Source: Apostichopus japonicus
Lineage: Eukaryota; Echinodermata; Holothuroidea; Aspidochirotida; Stichopodidae
DNA: 64,000 nt
NCBI RefSeq assembly: GCF_037975245.1
Contig: NC_092569.1
Location: 14,588,501-14,652,500, forward strand
Reading direction: 5' to 3'
This document shows positions 48,101 through 58,419 of the stretch, one piece after another (position 1 is the stretch's first letter; each line of letters starts with the position of its first letter). A program made the position numbers and the translations under genes. A model generated the notes under the pieces. That model was given only the letters and a program-made list of their open reading frames with translations. It did not search any database and was not told the origin of the DNA.

Positions 48101-51100
48101 AATTACCTTACTAATAAGGAGTATCCAAATGGTGGTCAGCATTGTTAGGAACGCAGGATTTTATGCGTCCGGGACGCAATGGTTTAGCCAGGGTCGCAAA
48201 ATCTTCAAATTGCTTGCGTCCGGCGAATGCAAACTTGTTTTTTGAGAAAGAAACCCTGTGTACAAAAAAAACACCCACAACTTCTTTAAAGAACCAAAAT
48301 TTCTTCCAATCCTACAGATGATTGAATTTGTTTCAAAAAAAAAAAAATTGCAAAAACTTATTAAATCCTAGTAACAATACTGGGTGGTACCTTCATAGAA
48401 TTCAGTTATGTCTGGCATCGTCAGAGCGACATACAATTTTAACAGAATGCCAGATTTAGTTTCATAATATATTTTGATTACATTTACTGTAATTATTGCT
48501 TACATTTTTCTCCAGTTTGAAGCACTGAAGAAGTACATTGAAGATGGGGGCAGTGTTCTGGTTTTGATGGGTGAAGGAGGAGAGAACAGACATGACACAA
48601 ACATCAACTTTTTCCTGGAAGAATACGGGGTCATGGTCAATGGAGGTATGCTTTACAGTGTCTTACAGTGCATTTACCTGTCCCTTTACAACAACTGCAC
48701 TCTTCATGTTGGCTATCCACTTTTACACCTAATGCTCATGGTTCTGTTCTCAAGAATGACAGCTGTGCTGTTTGTATCAGTAATAGTTTGTTATACTGCA
48801 TGCAAAATCATGGATCATTGTCATATGTTTCTCTGCATAATTCTTAATTAGTTTCAAGCAACTGTTCTGGTGAGGTGACAGTGTTGCAACAGTTTTTCAT
48901 CAAATCTTCAGAAAATGACTCAACAGAGTGTGGCAAGAGATGAAACTAAGAAACCATTCTTGTGTTTTTTGACAAACCTTTAAGTAATGGAAATATTGTC
49001 AACCATCACACTGCTTCATGGACCTATCTAAGTCATTATGTGAAACACAAACCATAAGAAGAAAAATTCAAAGGTTTCCATAGGATCTTTTCTTTTATTT
49101 ATTTAATTATTTATCTCTTTTAAGCCAATCAACTGGTCATGACATTCTATTATCAAATGGCTTAAAAGGTGTACCGAAATCAAATACAAATACTTGTTTT
49201 CAATCTTCAGTTAGGATAATAATTGTGTTGAGTTCTATTTGTAGCATTGTGAAAGTGTATAGGTTTATTAGTTGAGAATGCCACAGTGCCTGCTGCCGGT
49301 CAAATGCGTCATTAATGTCTTGTGTGAATTCTTACAGAGCCAACCTTCAGTATGACAAATCATTAAATTTCATAACGGAACAATCCATCTGTTGTTTTTT
49401 CTTTACAGACTGTGTTGTACGGACATCCTACTATAAATACTTTCACCCCAAGGAAGCCCTCATATCAAATGGAGTATTAAATAGGTAAGTTGGGGTGAAG
49501 GGGGATGTGTGGGGGGGGGGAAGGGGAGTAAGTGGCTTCATTTGCAGCAGCCGCTTTTCTTTAATTTAAAAAGCTTAATTGATTGATTCCATTTACCACT
49601 TCTGATAATTTTTAGTAAAGCTCTCAATGTCTAACAGCTAATCAAACATCCCCTTACCTCCATTCTCCCCTCGCCCCCGATCAGCAATCCCTTCTCCTAC
49701 CCCACCTTCATTTGCCTCCAATACTTTGGTGAGAGTGCATGGTGACTCTTTCTTCCAGCCCAGGATGTTCGTCCAACAAACCTTAAAAAAAAGGTTAAAA
49801 AGTTTCAGGAAGAATTGTACTTGCTGTAGTTGAATTGGGTTTAGTTGCATCAATCCTCAATTAAGTAAATACACAATTACAACTGCTGCTTCCTTTTTAT
49901 ATTGTACTGTAAATTACCTATGTTTTCTATTAGCTATTGATTGTCTTCTTTTGTTTATAACGTTCTGTCTATTTGCTCTCTTTCTCTCTCCAGGGGTGTA
50001 AGTCAAGCTGCTGGTAAAGTTATTCCTGGGAGTGGGGGAGAAGAAGAATCTGTTAATAACTCTCAGTAAGTTTTTTCCTAGAATTATTTTTAGACCAATC
50101 ATAGATGCCTTCTGTACCTATTTACTTTCTTTGTTTACTAATCATCGTTTTACTCCTCAACAGAACTTTCATGAGTGAGTTTGTAAATTCTCACGAAACT
50201 AATTCAACCTAAGGTCGAATTAATAATCAATCAAGACAGTTATCAGAGATGTGCCCACACTGGGCGGCACTGGGTGGCCCCGCCCAGCACTAAAAATTAC
50301 CGCCCAGCACTGTCTTAAAAATCGTGAATCCCGCCCAGCACTATTTTTATCTAAAATCCCAACATTCCTAACAATATATTCAACATAAATTGAAAAAAAA
50401 TTAAAAAATACAAATTGTTAGCAAAACTAGTACTTGTGTACGGTATGTGCTTAAAAAGCTACACAAGTGCCAGCATTTGGCATCTGAGCACCTTCAAAAA
50501 TTGCAAAATTTCTCAAAGGGGAGGGGGTGTCCCTCAAACCCCTCCCCCAGGACAGCGATCAGTATACCTGGCACTCAGGAAATCCTGGGCACATCCCTGA
50601 GTTATGTTTGCTTGTAAAGTTGTTGCTTTATTTTAATCTCCTTTTCCTTATTTCAAAATGTTGAAAGCAAATTCTTTTAGGATCTCTTGTTAGAAAGATA
50701 TGCCAAGTTAGGAGCGAGCAGTCATTGTTTTTGTTTTTTTGTGGCTTTGTTCACATAACGTATAAATATATATCTTTGCTTTTGTTCGAGACATCAATCT
50801 ACGTCTTTATCATGACATTTCTGCCCTCTGACAAGAAAATTTAAATTTTACAAGGTTAATTAAGTCTTTAGCTTTTAAACAAAATGTACCTTAATAGCAA
50901 GGATGCTTCTGTACCCAAAAAAAAGGAGTTGACAAGCCAGGATCATTTGAATCTCCAAAACTGATGTTAAGACCTTGTAGAAAACTGACAGTAAAACATG
51001 AAATAGCTTTAGTTGATGTTTACAAGTCACTCTCTCTATAGAGCATTAACATACCTTTGCTCATTTGGGGGATCGCCCAAAGTCGCTAAACCAGGTGTTA

Positions 51101-54100
51101 TTAAAATCTCCCAAACGATATTGAGACCTTGTAGAAACTGAATGTAAAACGTGAATTAACTTTTATTGATGTTGACAAGTTACTCTCTTTGCAGAGCATT
51201 AACATACCTTTACCCCTTCGGGGGGTCGCTCAAAGTCGCTTAACCGGGTGTTAGTAAAAAAATGTCAAAACAATGTTGAGACCTTGTCGAAACTGAATGT
51301 AAAACATGAATTAACTTTTGTTGATGTTTAGAAATTACTCTTTCTACAGAGCATTAACGTACCTTTACCCCTTCGGAGCATCGCTCAACGTAGCTAAACC
51401 TGCCGTGGCAATTCTTTCAACTGGGACCGTTTGCTTTCCATTAAATAGACCAACATGTGCCTTACATACATCAAAGGTAAGTTACAAGAAGTTCCAATGT
51501 TAGTGTTTTAATGTGAGCAGCTTTGTGAGCTTTGTCAGCTATTTTGCCAAATCTACTGAGCAGTACTTATAAATGTGATTGCAATTGGTCACAGTAAAAC
51601 ACCTTCCTAGATTTTTCACCCAAATGAAGGTTAATGAGCAAGTATAAACAATTTTTTTTATAACTCCCGGACACTTTTCATTGTACTTTATGAACCGTCT
51701 TTCATTGCAAAGTTGCATTGCAAATTTCATTGCAAATTTCATTGCAAAGTTCATTGCAAAGTCTGAACTTTCATTGTACTTTATGAACCGTCTTTCATTG
51801 CAAAGTTGCATTGCAAATTTCATTGCAAATTTCATTGCAAAGTTCATTGCAAAGTCTGAACTTTCATTTCAGTATTTAAAAATAAAACTTGACGAGACAG
51901 GCTGATAGCCTTTATTGTTAAGGAATTGTAGTTTACAACAGCACTGAAGATTAACAAACTTGATACACAACTATTAATGCTGCTTTTAGCTCCATTATGA
52001 ATTGTGATTGTAACCACATTTGGTTTCCTGTAAGGGAAACTATAGAGTCATTCTTACGGACCTTTCAAAACTGTGAGGGGGATCGAGGATTGCAAAGTCC
52101 GCAATGGCTATAATGCGGATCGCAAAGTCGGTAATTACTATTATGTATAGATTGGTCCAACAGGGCAGCATACAAAACATGGTACTCAAAGCCAAAGTAA
52201 ATTAATCAGGTCACAAAAGAAGCAAGGACTTGTAATAAACAAAGTAAAAAAACTAAAAACTTTTTGAGATGTATTACACTTGTTAAAAATGAAACTTAAA
52301 TTAACAGATAACATTGAAAACTTGTAAAACAAATAAAGAAACTCAAAAAGCCTGCTGTAAGTTCTCGAAGTAACATTTGTTACTTCGTTCTGAAAAGAAG
52401 TCTAGTTAAGACAATACTTTAATTTAGTTGCTAAAAATTGTAATCTCATAGAAACTAAGTAGTTTTATCTTTTGATTGTTGAACTCTTGTTTCTATTACG
52501 GTATCTTTTCACGTCTTGCTTTAAATTTGTTTATTAAATAGTTTTTGTTTGTATAAAGTTTTGCTCATTATTTAAAGTTCAGTATTTAAATTTGTTGCAT
52601 ATTTTGATCATTTGTCGCCCTCTTTCTGGCAGTATTCAAAAGGCAGGTTAGCCGTGGTTGGATCTGTCATGATGTTCAGTGACCAATATCTGGACAAAGA
52701 AGAGAATTCCAAGATATTTGATGTGATACTCTCCTGGTTGACAACGGATGAGGTCAGCCTCAACGGAATAGATGCCGATGACCCCGAGGTAAAAACACAT
52801 CTGCAGGGCCAAAAGTATCAACTTTATCAAATCTACTAAAAATAGTTGGCTCAGGATTTTGCAGCTTTCCATGCAACGTTCCCCAAAGTTCAGTTCATAT
52901 AATATTCCACATGCAAGATTCTCACATACAACCTTGTTTGTGTGTGTTTGCCTTGGTATGAGTGTGTGTGCTGGGAATGTGGAGGGGGGAGGGGAGGGGT
53001 GGGAGTTTACTTGATTGCTAGTGATCTTTCTTCAGTTCCCTTTAGGTTTGTATTGCTGCGGTTACAGTTGCTCCAAGGAAGCTACTATATTTAAGTGTGT
53101 GTGTGCTGGGGATGTGGATGAGGGGGGGGGGAGGGGTGGGAGTTTATTTGATTGCTCCTCATCTTTCTTTCAGCTCTAATGAAACTCTGCTATATTTAGG
53201 TGTGTGTGTGTTTGGGGGATGTGGCAGGGGGAGGAGTGGGGTGGGAGTTAACTTGATTGCTCCTGATCTTTTTTCAGTTCCCATTAGGTTTGTAACATTG
53301 CGGTTACGGTTGCTCTAATGAAACTCTGTTATATTTAGGAACTGATATTGATTTATTTTACAGCAGGTTATTTTCAACTGTATTTGACAGTAACGATATC
53401 CAAAGGTAGTATATAACAAAGAGACTTTCCACTGTTTTCTGGTTTGGGGTTTCTCCTGCAGACTTACAGTATGAGTATAACAACAGGACTACAAGTAAAA
53501 ATAGAATCCCTCCCCCTCCCCCTTGGTGTGATATCAAGGAACAAGTACAAGGCTTTAAGCATGAGTACATTATTTTGTACTAGTTCCTTTATTACTGTGC
53601 AAATGTGTTGAATATAGACACAAATCTTGAGGGTAGTATGACTACAACAGCATGAGTACAAGTACAAGGAGAATCGAGTACAAGGCGCTAAGCATGAGTA
53701 CATTACTTTACACAAGTTTGTTCCTATACTAAATGCTCAAAATGTCCTGAATAGGAGTCCAAATACTTCAGGCCAAGTGTGAGTTTAGGTTACTATGCTA
53801 GACAATGAGTACAAGAAGGGACTCACTACAAGTCTTTACTCTTAATAAAGTAATTTAACCTATTACTTATACCTGTTCTTACCTTATTTATTTTATTCAT
53901 CAGATATCAGACTACAACATGTTGCCAGACACTGCCAAGTTGGCTGATAAACTACGTTGTTGCCTGCAAGAGGTCGATGACACACCGAGGGACTTCAACT
54001 CTCTGTTTGATGCAAAACTATTTCAGATGAACACAGCCGTAGTTCCAAAAGTTATCAGGTATTTTACTGAAGTTTGAAACAAACCACCAGGAGTAATTTC

Positions 54101-57100
54101 AACCCATATTTTCCAAGCTGTTAGTTGACAGCCCCATCTCAAATATCTTGTCCCTAACTTGAGATATGGTTGACATTTTACTGGCTAATGATTGGTTAAC
54201 CCACCCTTCAGGAAGTGGATAACACTAGGTGACCTGTGATGTCATAATGGTATATGTTCTTCTGGGCTTTACATTTCTTCTGTATATGGTCTTGTAGATT
54301 TATCGATTCAAACGTTGAAAATGTGATTACATTTGCAATGTTTGTTTACCTATCAATTTTCTGTGTATCAATGTCAATATCAATGCTCTCTGTATTTAAT
54401 ATTTCATCACAATGCAAATTTGGTGGTAGAAACATTCATTTCCCTCTGTTGATTAATGATTCATATACAAGGGCGGCGGTACCGGGGGGGCACGTGCCCC
54501 CCACTTTTCCTCAGGTTAAAAATGTGCCCTTTTTCTACATAAATATTTCTAAATAAAAAAAGAGTTTACAAAGCGAAACCCACGTCGAATGAATTATTTC
54601 GGGAAGTTTTAAATGTTTGCTACCACAGGCGTAAGAGCCCAATTTGATTTGGGGGAGGGGGGCTGTAATGACTTGCCCGAAAAATAGTACCAAAATTTTT
54701 CGCGCGCTACGCGCGCGTTCAACATGTTAATGTGCATATCATATAGGCATGCGTTGGTTATTACATCGCGTGCCAATAACATACAATCATTTGCTGTGTT
54801 ATAACCCTTCCAAATTGGGTATAATTATTGGGAAAGTCGTTACAATCATAATGATCATAAAAATATCAGTTTAACCATTGAAAAACACATAGAAAATTAT
54901 TTTTCTTTCAGTATTTTGACATATTTCATTTGCTTTCATGCATGTGTCGATCGCGTGTGCAGGGACTTGGACTTTATAATGATTTCACCTCATTTTGTCT
55001 TTTTCGTTGTTTCCCAATTTGCACATTAGATATTGCAGTGCTAGTATGCATTGTTTCCTTGAGGGGGGGGGGGTGGCGTTGATGGAGTGATGTGTATACG
55101 TAAATAAGATAATGCAATAAGAGTTATAAAGGGTACTAAATATCAGGCTGCATCAGTCCAATCGAATTTCTGCAAAGTGCCCTTCGACGTTGGTGCCCCC
55201 CCAGATTAAAAGTGTTTCCGCCGCCCTTGTTCATATACTATGAAGAAGACCAAAAACCGTTTTCAGTTGAATTGTTGACGATAACATCATTCATTCTGCT
55301 GTTGTTGCCAGATGCAATAATCAGAATAGCACCAACTGTGAAACATTCATATCTTAACGATACATACTGCTATGAGAATGTAGGTTTTTTAACTTAAAAA
55401 ATTACTCTGTTGAGTAATTAAATTTCAGCCCACTGGAGTATCCCTTCATGGGTGGGAAACATGTTCCTCTCTGGTCTCATTCAGTAGATTCTTCGCTGTA
55501 TAACCTGACCAGCTGCGTTAATAACTTCAATAACCTTAGCTCTTATCATCCTTCACAGAGCCTACGAGCACCTTGGTTGCAAGCACGAGCAGCTGCAGTT
55601 AATACAGCCTAACTTTGAGACGCCTTTACCTCCCATGCAACCAGCGGTGAGCAAACCAAAATTCAATAAAAGTGTGATTAATTGGATTTATTATATCCGT
55701 CGCTGTAGAGCAAAATGCGTCTTGAACTACACAGGTAAAATGTTGAAAGCATATTTTTCAAATTTGGAGGAAGATGCTGAATTCTAAAGAGACATGCTGT
55801 ATTTGGTCACTTCTTTCCTTTATTTTGACCTTAAGTCACTCATACTGTTTGCAACATATAGAGGGCCTTGTGGTTAAGTGGTTAAGGCAGTGGACTTGTG
55901 ATCTAAGGATCTAGGGATCTAAGCACTTTATCTCCATTGCCTCTCTTCACCCAGGTATATATATGGGGACTTGCGAGGTAACTTGTAAATATTGTTCTGG
56001 CGCCGGTTTATGGCAGCACCCTATGGGAAGTCCCCCAGGGGACACATGGTTGTTGTGCACTGTGGTGCCCTTGGAGAGATTGATTGAATTGTGCATACTT
56101 TGGTGTGTAGGTGTGACAAGTTACCAATGACCAGGGTTAAGTTGTAAAGTCATGTGAGAGGGCCTTGGCCTTGAACAAGACTGTAAACCTAAAGTAAAAA
56201 CAGAAAAACCAAAACAATTGTTGTAATTAAACAAGCTTTCATTACAGTACCTTTTCAAAAGGGAAAAACTGCAGCAAGTGCAAAGTCGCCCTATAGCAAA
56301 GCTGTATCAGTATCTAACTATATAGACCATCTCTGCCTATTGTCTGAAACTGCAGCACACAAATGATATATTTCTTTAAGCTTCCACAATTCCTGTTAAG
56401 TAGTGAAAATAAATTTGTGACTGGTTCACGGCTTATTTTACAGGGCATCAAGGTCATTCAAATCAAAATTCTGTCAAGGTGACAACCAGGCCATTAAGAA
56501 GGCCTTACTCCTAGTGGCAGACATTTTAAGAAATGCAAACACTTTGAGATAATAGGAATTTGAGAAGATTTTCACAATCACAAGAGAAACTTGGGAAGAA
56601 GTTCAGAACTTCAGTGGATTTACAGGTTAAATACTCTCGATCAAGCAGGCATGAATGTGAAGGGCATTTATAAGCAAGCAGTTGTGAAGAAAAACCGTGG
56701 GTTCTGCTAGCACAGCATTTTACTGTACTGTATTTTCATTGTATATTTTAGAACATGAACAAGGAAAGTTTTTTCCTTCCGAAACTTTGTTTAAACTTCC
56801 ATATGAAAGTGAAACCGCTACTCTATTCTTACTAATGACAGGAAGTACCACTTTATCTGAAGCTCTTGGTTATTTATTCAACCTCCCTCGGCCCCATTAT
56901 ATAACCAAAGTACTCTAGTTTAAACGGTAAGAAAATGAGTAAAGCGATGGTATGCGAACCAAAAAAAACAGAAAACAAAAAATCATTTTTGGTTTAAAGA
57001 TTATTAATGGTTTCACTCTAATGGGACTTAAACCCTTTAATGGCTAACGATATGATTCTGCTTGAAGACCTTTTGTTCAATCATTTTCATTTTTTTTGGT

Positions 57101-58414
57101 CTATTCTGTCTCTTTTTAGGTGTTTCCACCGGCGTTCAGGGAGCTGCCTCCCCCGTCGCTTGATCTGATTGACCTGGATGAATCTTTCTCTTCAGAGAAA
57201 GCTCGGTTGGCACAAATCACAAATAAATGTGAGTGACCTCTCTCTTTTTCAGAGTCTTAAGAAGGATCTGCATCCGTCTGTATCCACATTCAACTCCAAC
57301 AGGACTTTCTATTGTTGAACAAAAAAAAGATTTTGCTCAGGTCAAAGTTACGAGAATAATTCAGATGGGAAAATTGTTAGGGTTTGTTTTGTAAAATATA
57401 GGAGCCTAACCTAACCATTCTGGTGACATCTGCATACAATTCCTACATTCTTATTTTGTTTTTTAGGTAATTATGCTAATTTGAAGTCGATACATTTTTG
57501 TACCAAAAGTCAACTTGCAGTGGGCATCTAAGGAACCTCAAATGCATTTAGAGTAAGCCAGATGGTGATGGTCTGTGTCATTCTAGTATTGTAACAGTCT
57601 TTAACGATTTCCTTTTGCATATCCAGGCTCCAACGACGACCTGGAATATTTTGTCCGAGAGTGCGGAGACATTTTGGGAGTCAGCGGGAAACTACCAGCA
57701 GATGCACGAGATGCCAAGCATATCCTGGAGCACATATTTGTTCAAGTTGTAGAATACAAGAAAATAAACCAGGTATTTTACGGTCTTGATTAAACAAGGT
57801 TTTTATAACTGTTGATATGATATTGTTTGACATTTTAAAGGTGACTTTATAGCAACGAACAATTTATCCACTTTCATATTCATAGGCGTAGGAGCCCAAT
57901 TTGATTGGGGGGGGGGGGGCTGTAACGACTTGCCTGAAAAGTATAACCAAACTTTTTCGCTCCCTCCGAGCGTGTTCAACATGTTAAAGTGCATATCATT
58001 TAGGCATGCATCGGTTGTTACATCACATGCCAATTACATACAATTTTTTGCCATGTTATTACCCTTCCATATTGGTTATCATTTTTTGGGAAATAATAAT
58101 GATAATAATAATATAAGTTTAACCATGAAGACACATTGCAATTTATTTTTCTTTCAGTAGGTGCCCGAAAAATTCTCAGCATAGTGCCCAAATTTTCACA
58201 GGAATAATTGGTTGGGGGGCTGCAACCCCCCCCCCCCCCCCAGCCTCCTACGCCTATGTTAATAATGAAAAGTGGTCAAGTTCCTATACACGAGTAGAGA
58301 GAATGTAAAGCGATTTTGTTACACATTGGCAATTATCCCATATTTACAAAAGTTTATGTGCTTTTCTCTTTGCAGGATGGAGGAGACATTGGGGATGAAA
58401 ATGATGTCATGTAA
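45166..58414 (+). CDS. IFT52: IFT52 (NGD5), intraflagellar transport complex B subunit, complete 13-exon coding gene
   Basis: Thirteen exons join into 1329 nt (442 aa plus stop; human IFT52 is 437): 45166-45183, 47005-47129, 47635-47722, 48516-48645, 49409-49484, 49994-50065, 51350-51476, 52633-52788, 53904-54058, 55559-55646, 57120-57228, 57627-57772, 58376-58414. All introns are GT-AG and phases agree. Diagnostic blocks include AGPREKFTSPE, LMGEGGE, DTNINFFLEEYGVMVN, YYKYFHPKEAL, FSDQYLDKEENSKIFDV, FPPAFRELPPPSLDL and FSSEKARLAQITNKC. From the family: IFT52 is a core subunit of IFT-B1, its N-terminal GIFT-type domain (here about residues 20-265) precedes a middle segment that binds IFT88/IFT70, and its C terminus pairs with IFT46. 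It acts in the ciliary base and axoneme, moving cargo to build cilia. No truncation or frameshift was seen. Confidence 0.97.
46867..46962 (+). repeat. Short AT-rich tandem repeat
   Basis: Three units containing CATAGCTGCATAATGTGTAT or a close variant, in IFT52 intron 1. Confidence 0.75.
47005..47129 (+). CDS. IFT52: IFT52 coding exon 2
   Basis: 125 nt, acceptor ttctctgagtag and donor GTGAGT. Residues 7-47: SIVFDVSKREICTIQNGLKS then LHKKLRTNWKV, matching human ILFNAYKKEIFTTNNGYKS...KKLRSNWK. Ends in phase 2. Confidence 0.95.
47635..47722 (+). CDS. IFT52: IFT52 coding exon 3
   Basis: 88 nt, acceptor ttttgatacag and donor GTACGT. Residues 48-77: HKEEITSEKLSSARVFVIAG then PREKFTSPE, the strongly conserved GPREKF motif of IFT52. 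Phase 0 at the 3' end. Confidence 0.97.
48516..48645 (+). CDS. IFT52: IFT52 coding exon 4
   Basis: 130 nt, acceptor tttttctccag and donor GTATGC. Residues 78-120: FEALKKYIEDGGSVLVLMGE then GGENRHDTNINFFLEEYGVM. Equivalent to the human stretch ending NFLLEEYGIMVN. Ends in phase 1. Confidence 0.98.
49409..49484 (+). CDS. IFT52: IFT52 coding exon 5
   Basis: 76 nt, acceptor tttctttacag and donor GTAAGT. Residues 121-145: DCVVRTSYYKYFHPKEALIS then NGVLN, close to human VVRNVYHKYFHPKEALVSSG. Ends in phase 2. Confidence 0.97.
49994..50065 (+). CDS. IFT52: IFT52 coding exon 6
   Basis: 72 nt, acceptor ctctctccag and donor GTAAGT. Residues 146-169: RGVSQAAGKVIPGSGGEEES then VNNS, matching the less conserved human loop SRAAGKAVPGIIDEESSGNN. 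Ends in phase 2; the split codon becomes Gln in QALTYLYPFG. Confidence 0.93.
50244..50599. mobile_element. MITE with CAGRGATGTGCCCA termini and AGTTAT duplication
   Basis: Starts CAGAGATGTGCCCA, ends TGGGCACATCCCTG, flanked by AGTTAT on each side (50238-50243, 50600-50605). 356 bp, no transposase. CAG...CTG ends suggest hAT, but a 6-bp duplication is unusual for hAT. In IFT52 intron 6. Confidence 0.85.
50955..51345 (+). repeat. Two decayed tandem copies of IFT52 intron 6 end plus exon 7 start
   Basis: Segments of about 153-155 bp precede exon 7 twice. Each has the same intron text (gttgatgtttacaag..., a CT run, then tag or cag) followed by an exon-like AGCATTAACATACCTTTRCYC. Copy 1 begins its exon-like part at 51042 and reads ALTYLCSFGGSPKVAKPGV before running into intron-like sequence with a stop. 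Copy 2 begins at 51195 and reads ALTYLYPFGGSLKVA then TAA. Neither retains the second half of exon 7 or its donor. These are partial tandem duplications, not mutually exclusive exons. Confidence 0.9.
51350..51476 (+). CDS. IFT52: IFT52 coding exon 7
   Basis: 127 nt, acceptor ctctttctacag and donor GTAAGT. Residues 170-212: ALTYLYPFGASLNVAKPAVA then ILSTGTVCFPLNRPTCALHT. This is the third and only intact of three tandem versions of the acceptor-plus-exon-start: the first two, at 51042 and 51195, are decayed. Phase from exon 6 and full-length homology select this one. Confidence 0.96.
51676..51861 (+). repeat. 93-bp tandem duplication with an internal TTTCATTGCAAA motif
   Basis: Two near-identical units begin TTTCATTGTACTTTATGAAC and contain several copies of a 12-mer ATTTCATTGCAA. 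The recent identity and lack of indels suggest a young duplication. IFT52 intron 7. Confidence 0.92.
52633..52788 (+). CDS. IFT52: IFT52 coding exon 8
   Basis: 156 nt (52 codons), acceptor ctctttctggcag and donor GTAAAA. Residues 213-264: SKGRLAVVGSVMMFSDQYLD then KEENSKIFDVILSWLTTDEV, nearly identical in pattern to human KLAVLGSCHMFSDQYLDKEENSKI. Phase 0 both ends. Confidence 0.98.
52941..53340 (+). repeat. Minisatellite-like tandem repeat, three units of ~100-140 bp
   Basis: Each unit has GTGTGTGTGCTGGGRATGTG, a G-rich run, GTGGGAGTTTACTTGATTGC and, in some units, GTTTGTATTGCTGCGGTTAC. IFT52 intron 8. Open frames in it are by-products. Confidence 0.85.
53904..54058 (+). CDS. IFT52: IFT52 coding exon 9
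   Basis: 155 nt, acceptor ttttattcatcag and donor GTATTT. Residues 265-315: ISDYNMLPDTAKLADKLRCC then LQEVDDTPRDFNSLFDAKLF, the start of the middle region that in this family contacts IFT88 and IFT70. Ends in phase 2. Confidence 0.96.
54468..55229. mobile_element. hAT-type element, 762 bp, perfect 8-bp target duplication
   Basis: Inverted termini CAAGGGCGGCGG and CCGCCGCCCTTG, flanked by TTCATATA on both sides (54460-54467, 55230-55237). The interior carries about 280 bp (from 54629) shared with the separate element at 57881-58258, including AGGCGTAAGAGCCCAATTTG. No transposase. In IFT52 intron 9. Confidence 0.93.
55559..55646 (+). CDS. IFT52: IFT52 coding exon 10
   Basis: 88 nt, acceptor atccttcacag and donor GTGAGC. 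Residues 316-345: AYEHLGCKHEQLQLIQPNFE then TPLPPMQPA, matching human LNVKHEPLQLIQPQFETPLP. Phase 0 at the 3' end. Confidence 0.97.
55861..56200 (+). mobile_element. tRNA-derived SINE, family C
   Basis: The head CTTGTGGTTAAGTGGTTAAG fits an A box; the B-box region is decayed by a small GGATCTA duplication. The body includes GGGAAGTCCCCCAGGGGACA and AGAGGGCCTTGGCCTTGAAC. Only one copy in the window, so the call rests on the tRNA-like head and SINE length. IFT52 intron 10. Confidence 0.6.
57120..57228 (+). CDS. IFT52: IFT52 coding exon 11
   Basis: 109 nt, acceptor tctctttttag and donor GTGAGT. Residues 346-381: VFPPAFRELPPPSLDLIDLD then ESFSSEKARLAQITNK, the most conserved part of the C-terminal half. 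Ends in phase 1. Confidence 0.98.
57627..57772 (+). CDS. IFT52: IFT52 coding exon 12
   Basis: 146 nt, acceptor ttgcatatccag and donor GTATTT. Residues 382-430: DLEYFVRECGDILGVSGKLP then ARDAKHILEHIFVQVVEYKK, the C-terminal segment that in this family pairs with IFT46. Phase 0 at the 3' end. Confidence 0.98.
57881..58258. mobile_element. hAT-like MITE with CATAGGCGTAGGAG termini
   Basis: Inverted termini CATAGGCGTAGGAG and CTCCTACGCCTATG bound 378 bp with G- and C-runs next to the ends. Flanks TTCATATT and TTAATAAT agree at 6 of 8 positions, compatible with an aged 8-bp duplication. The interior matches part of 54468-55229. IFT52 intron 12. Confidence 0.85.
58376..58414 (+). CDS. IFT52: IFT52 coding exon 13 (stop codon)
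   Basis: 39 nt, acceptor ttctctttgcag. Encodes the acidic tail DGGDIGDENDVM and TAA. The family has a short variable acidic tail here, so length and character fit. Confidence 0.9.
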   Translation, partial: DGGDIGDENDVM

Positions 58415-58419
58415 TGTTT

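Noticed and set aside
51042..51260. Exon-7-like segments as mutually exclusive alternative exons
   Set aside because: Both lack a donor and the second half of exon 7, and one has an early stop; better explained as partial duplications.
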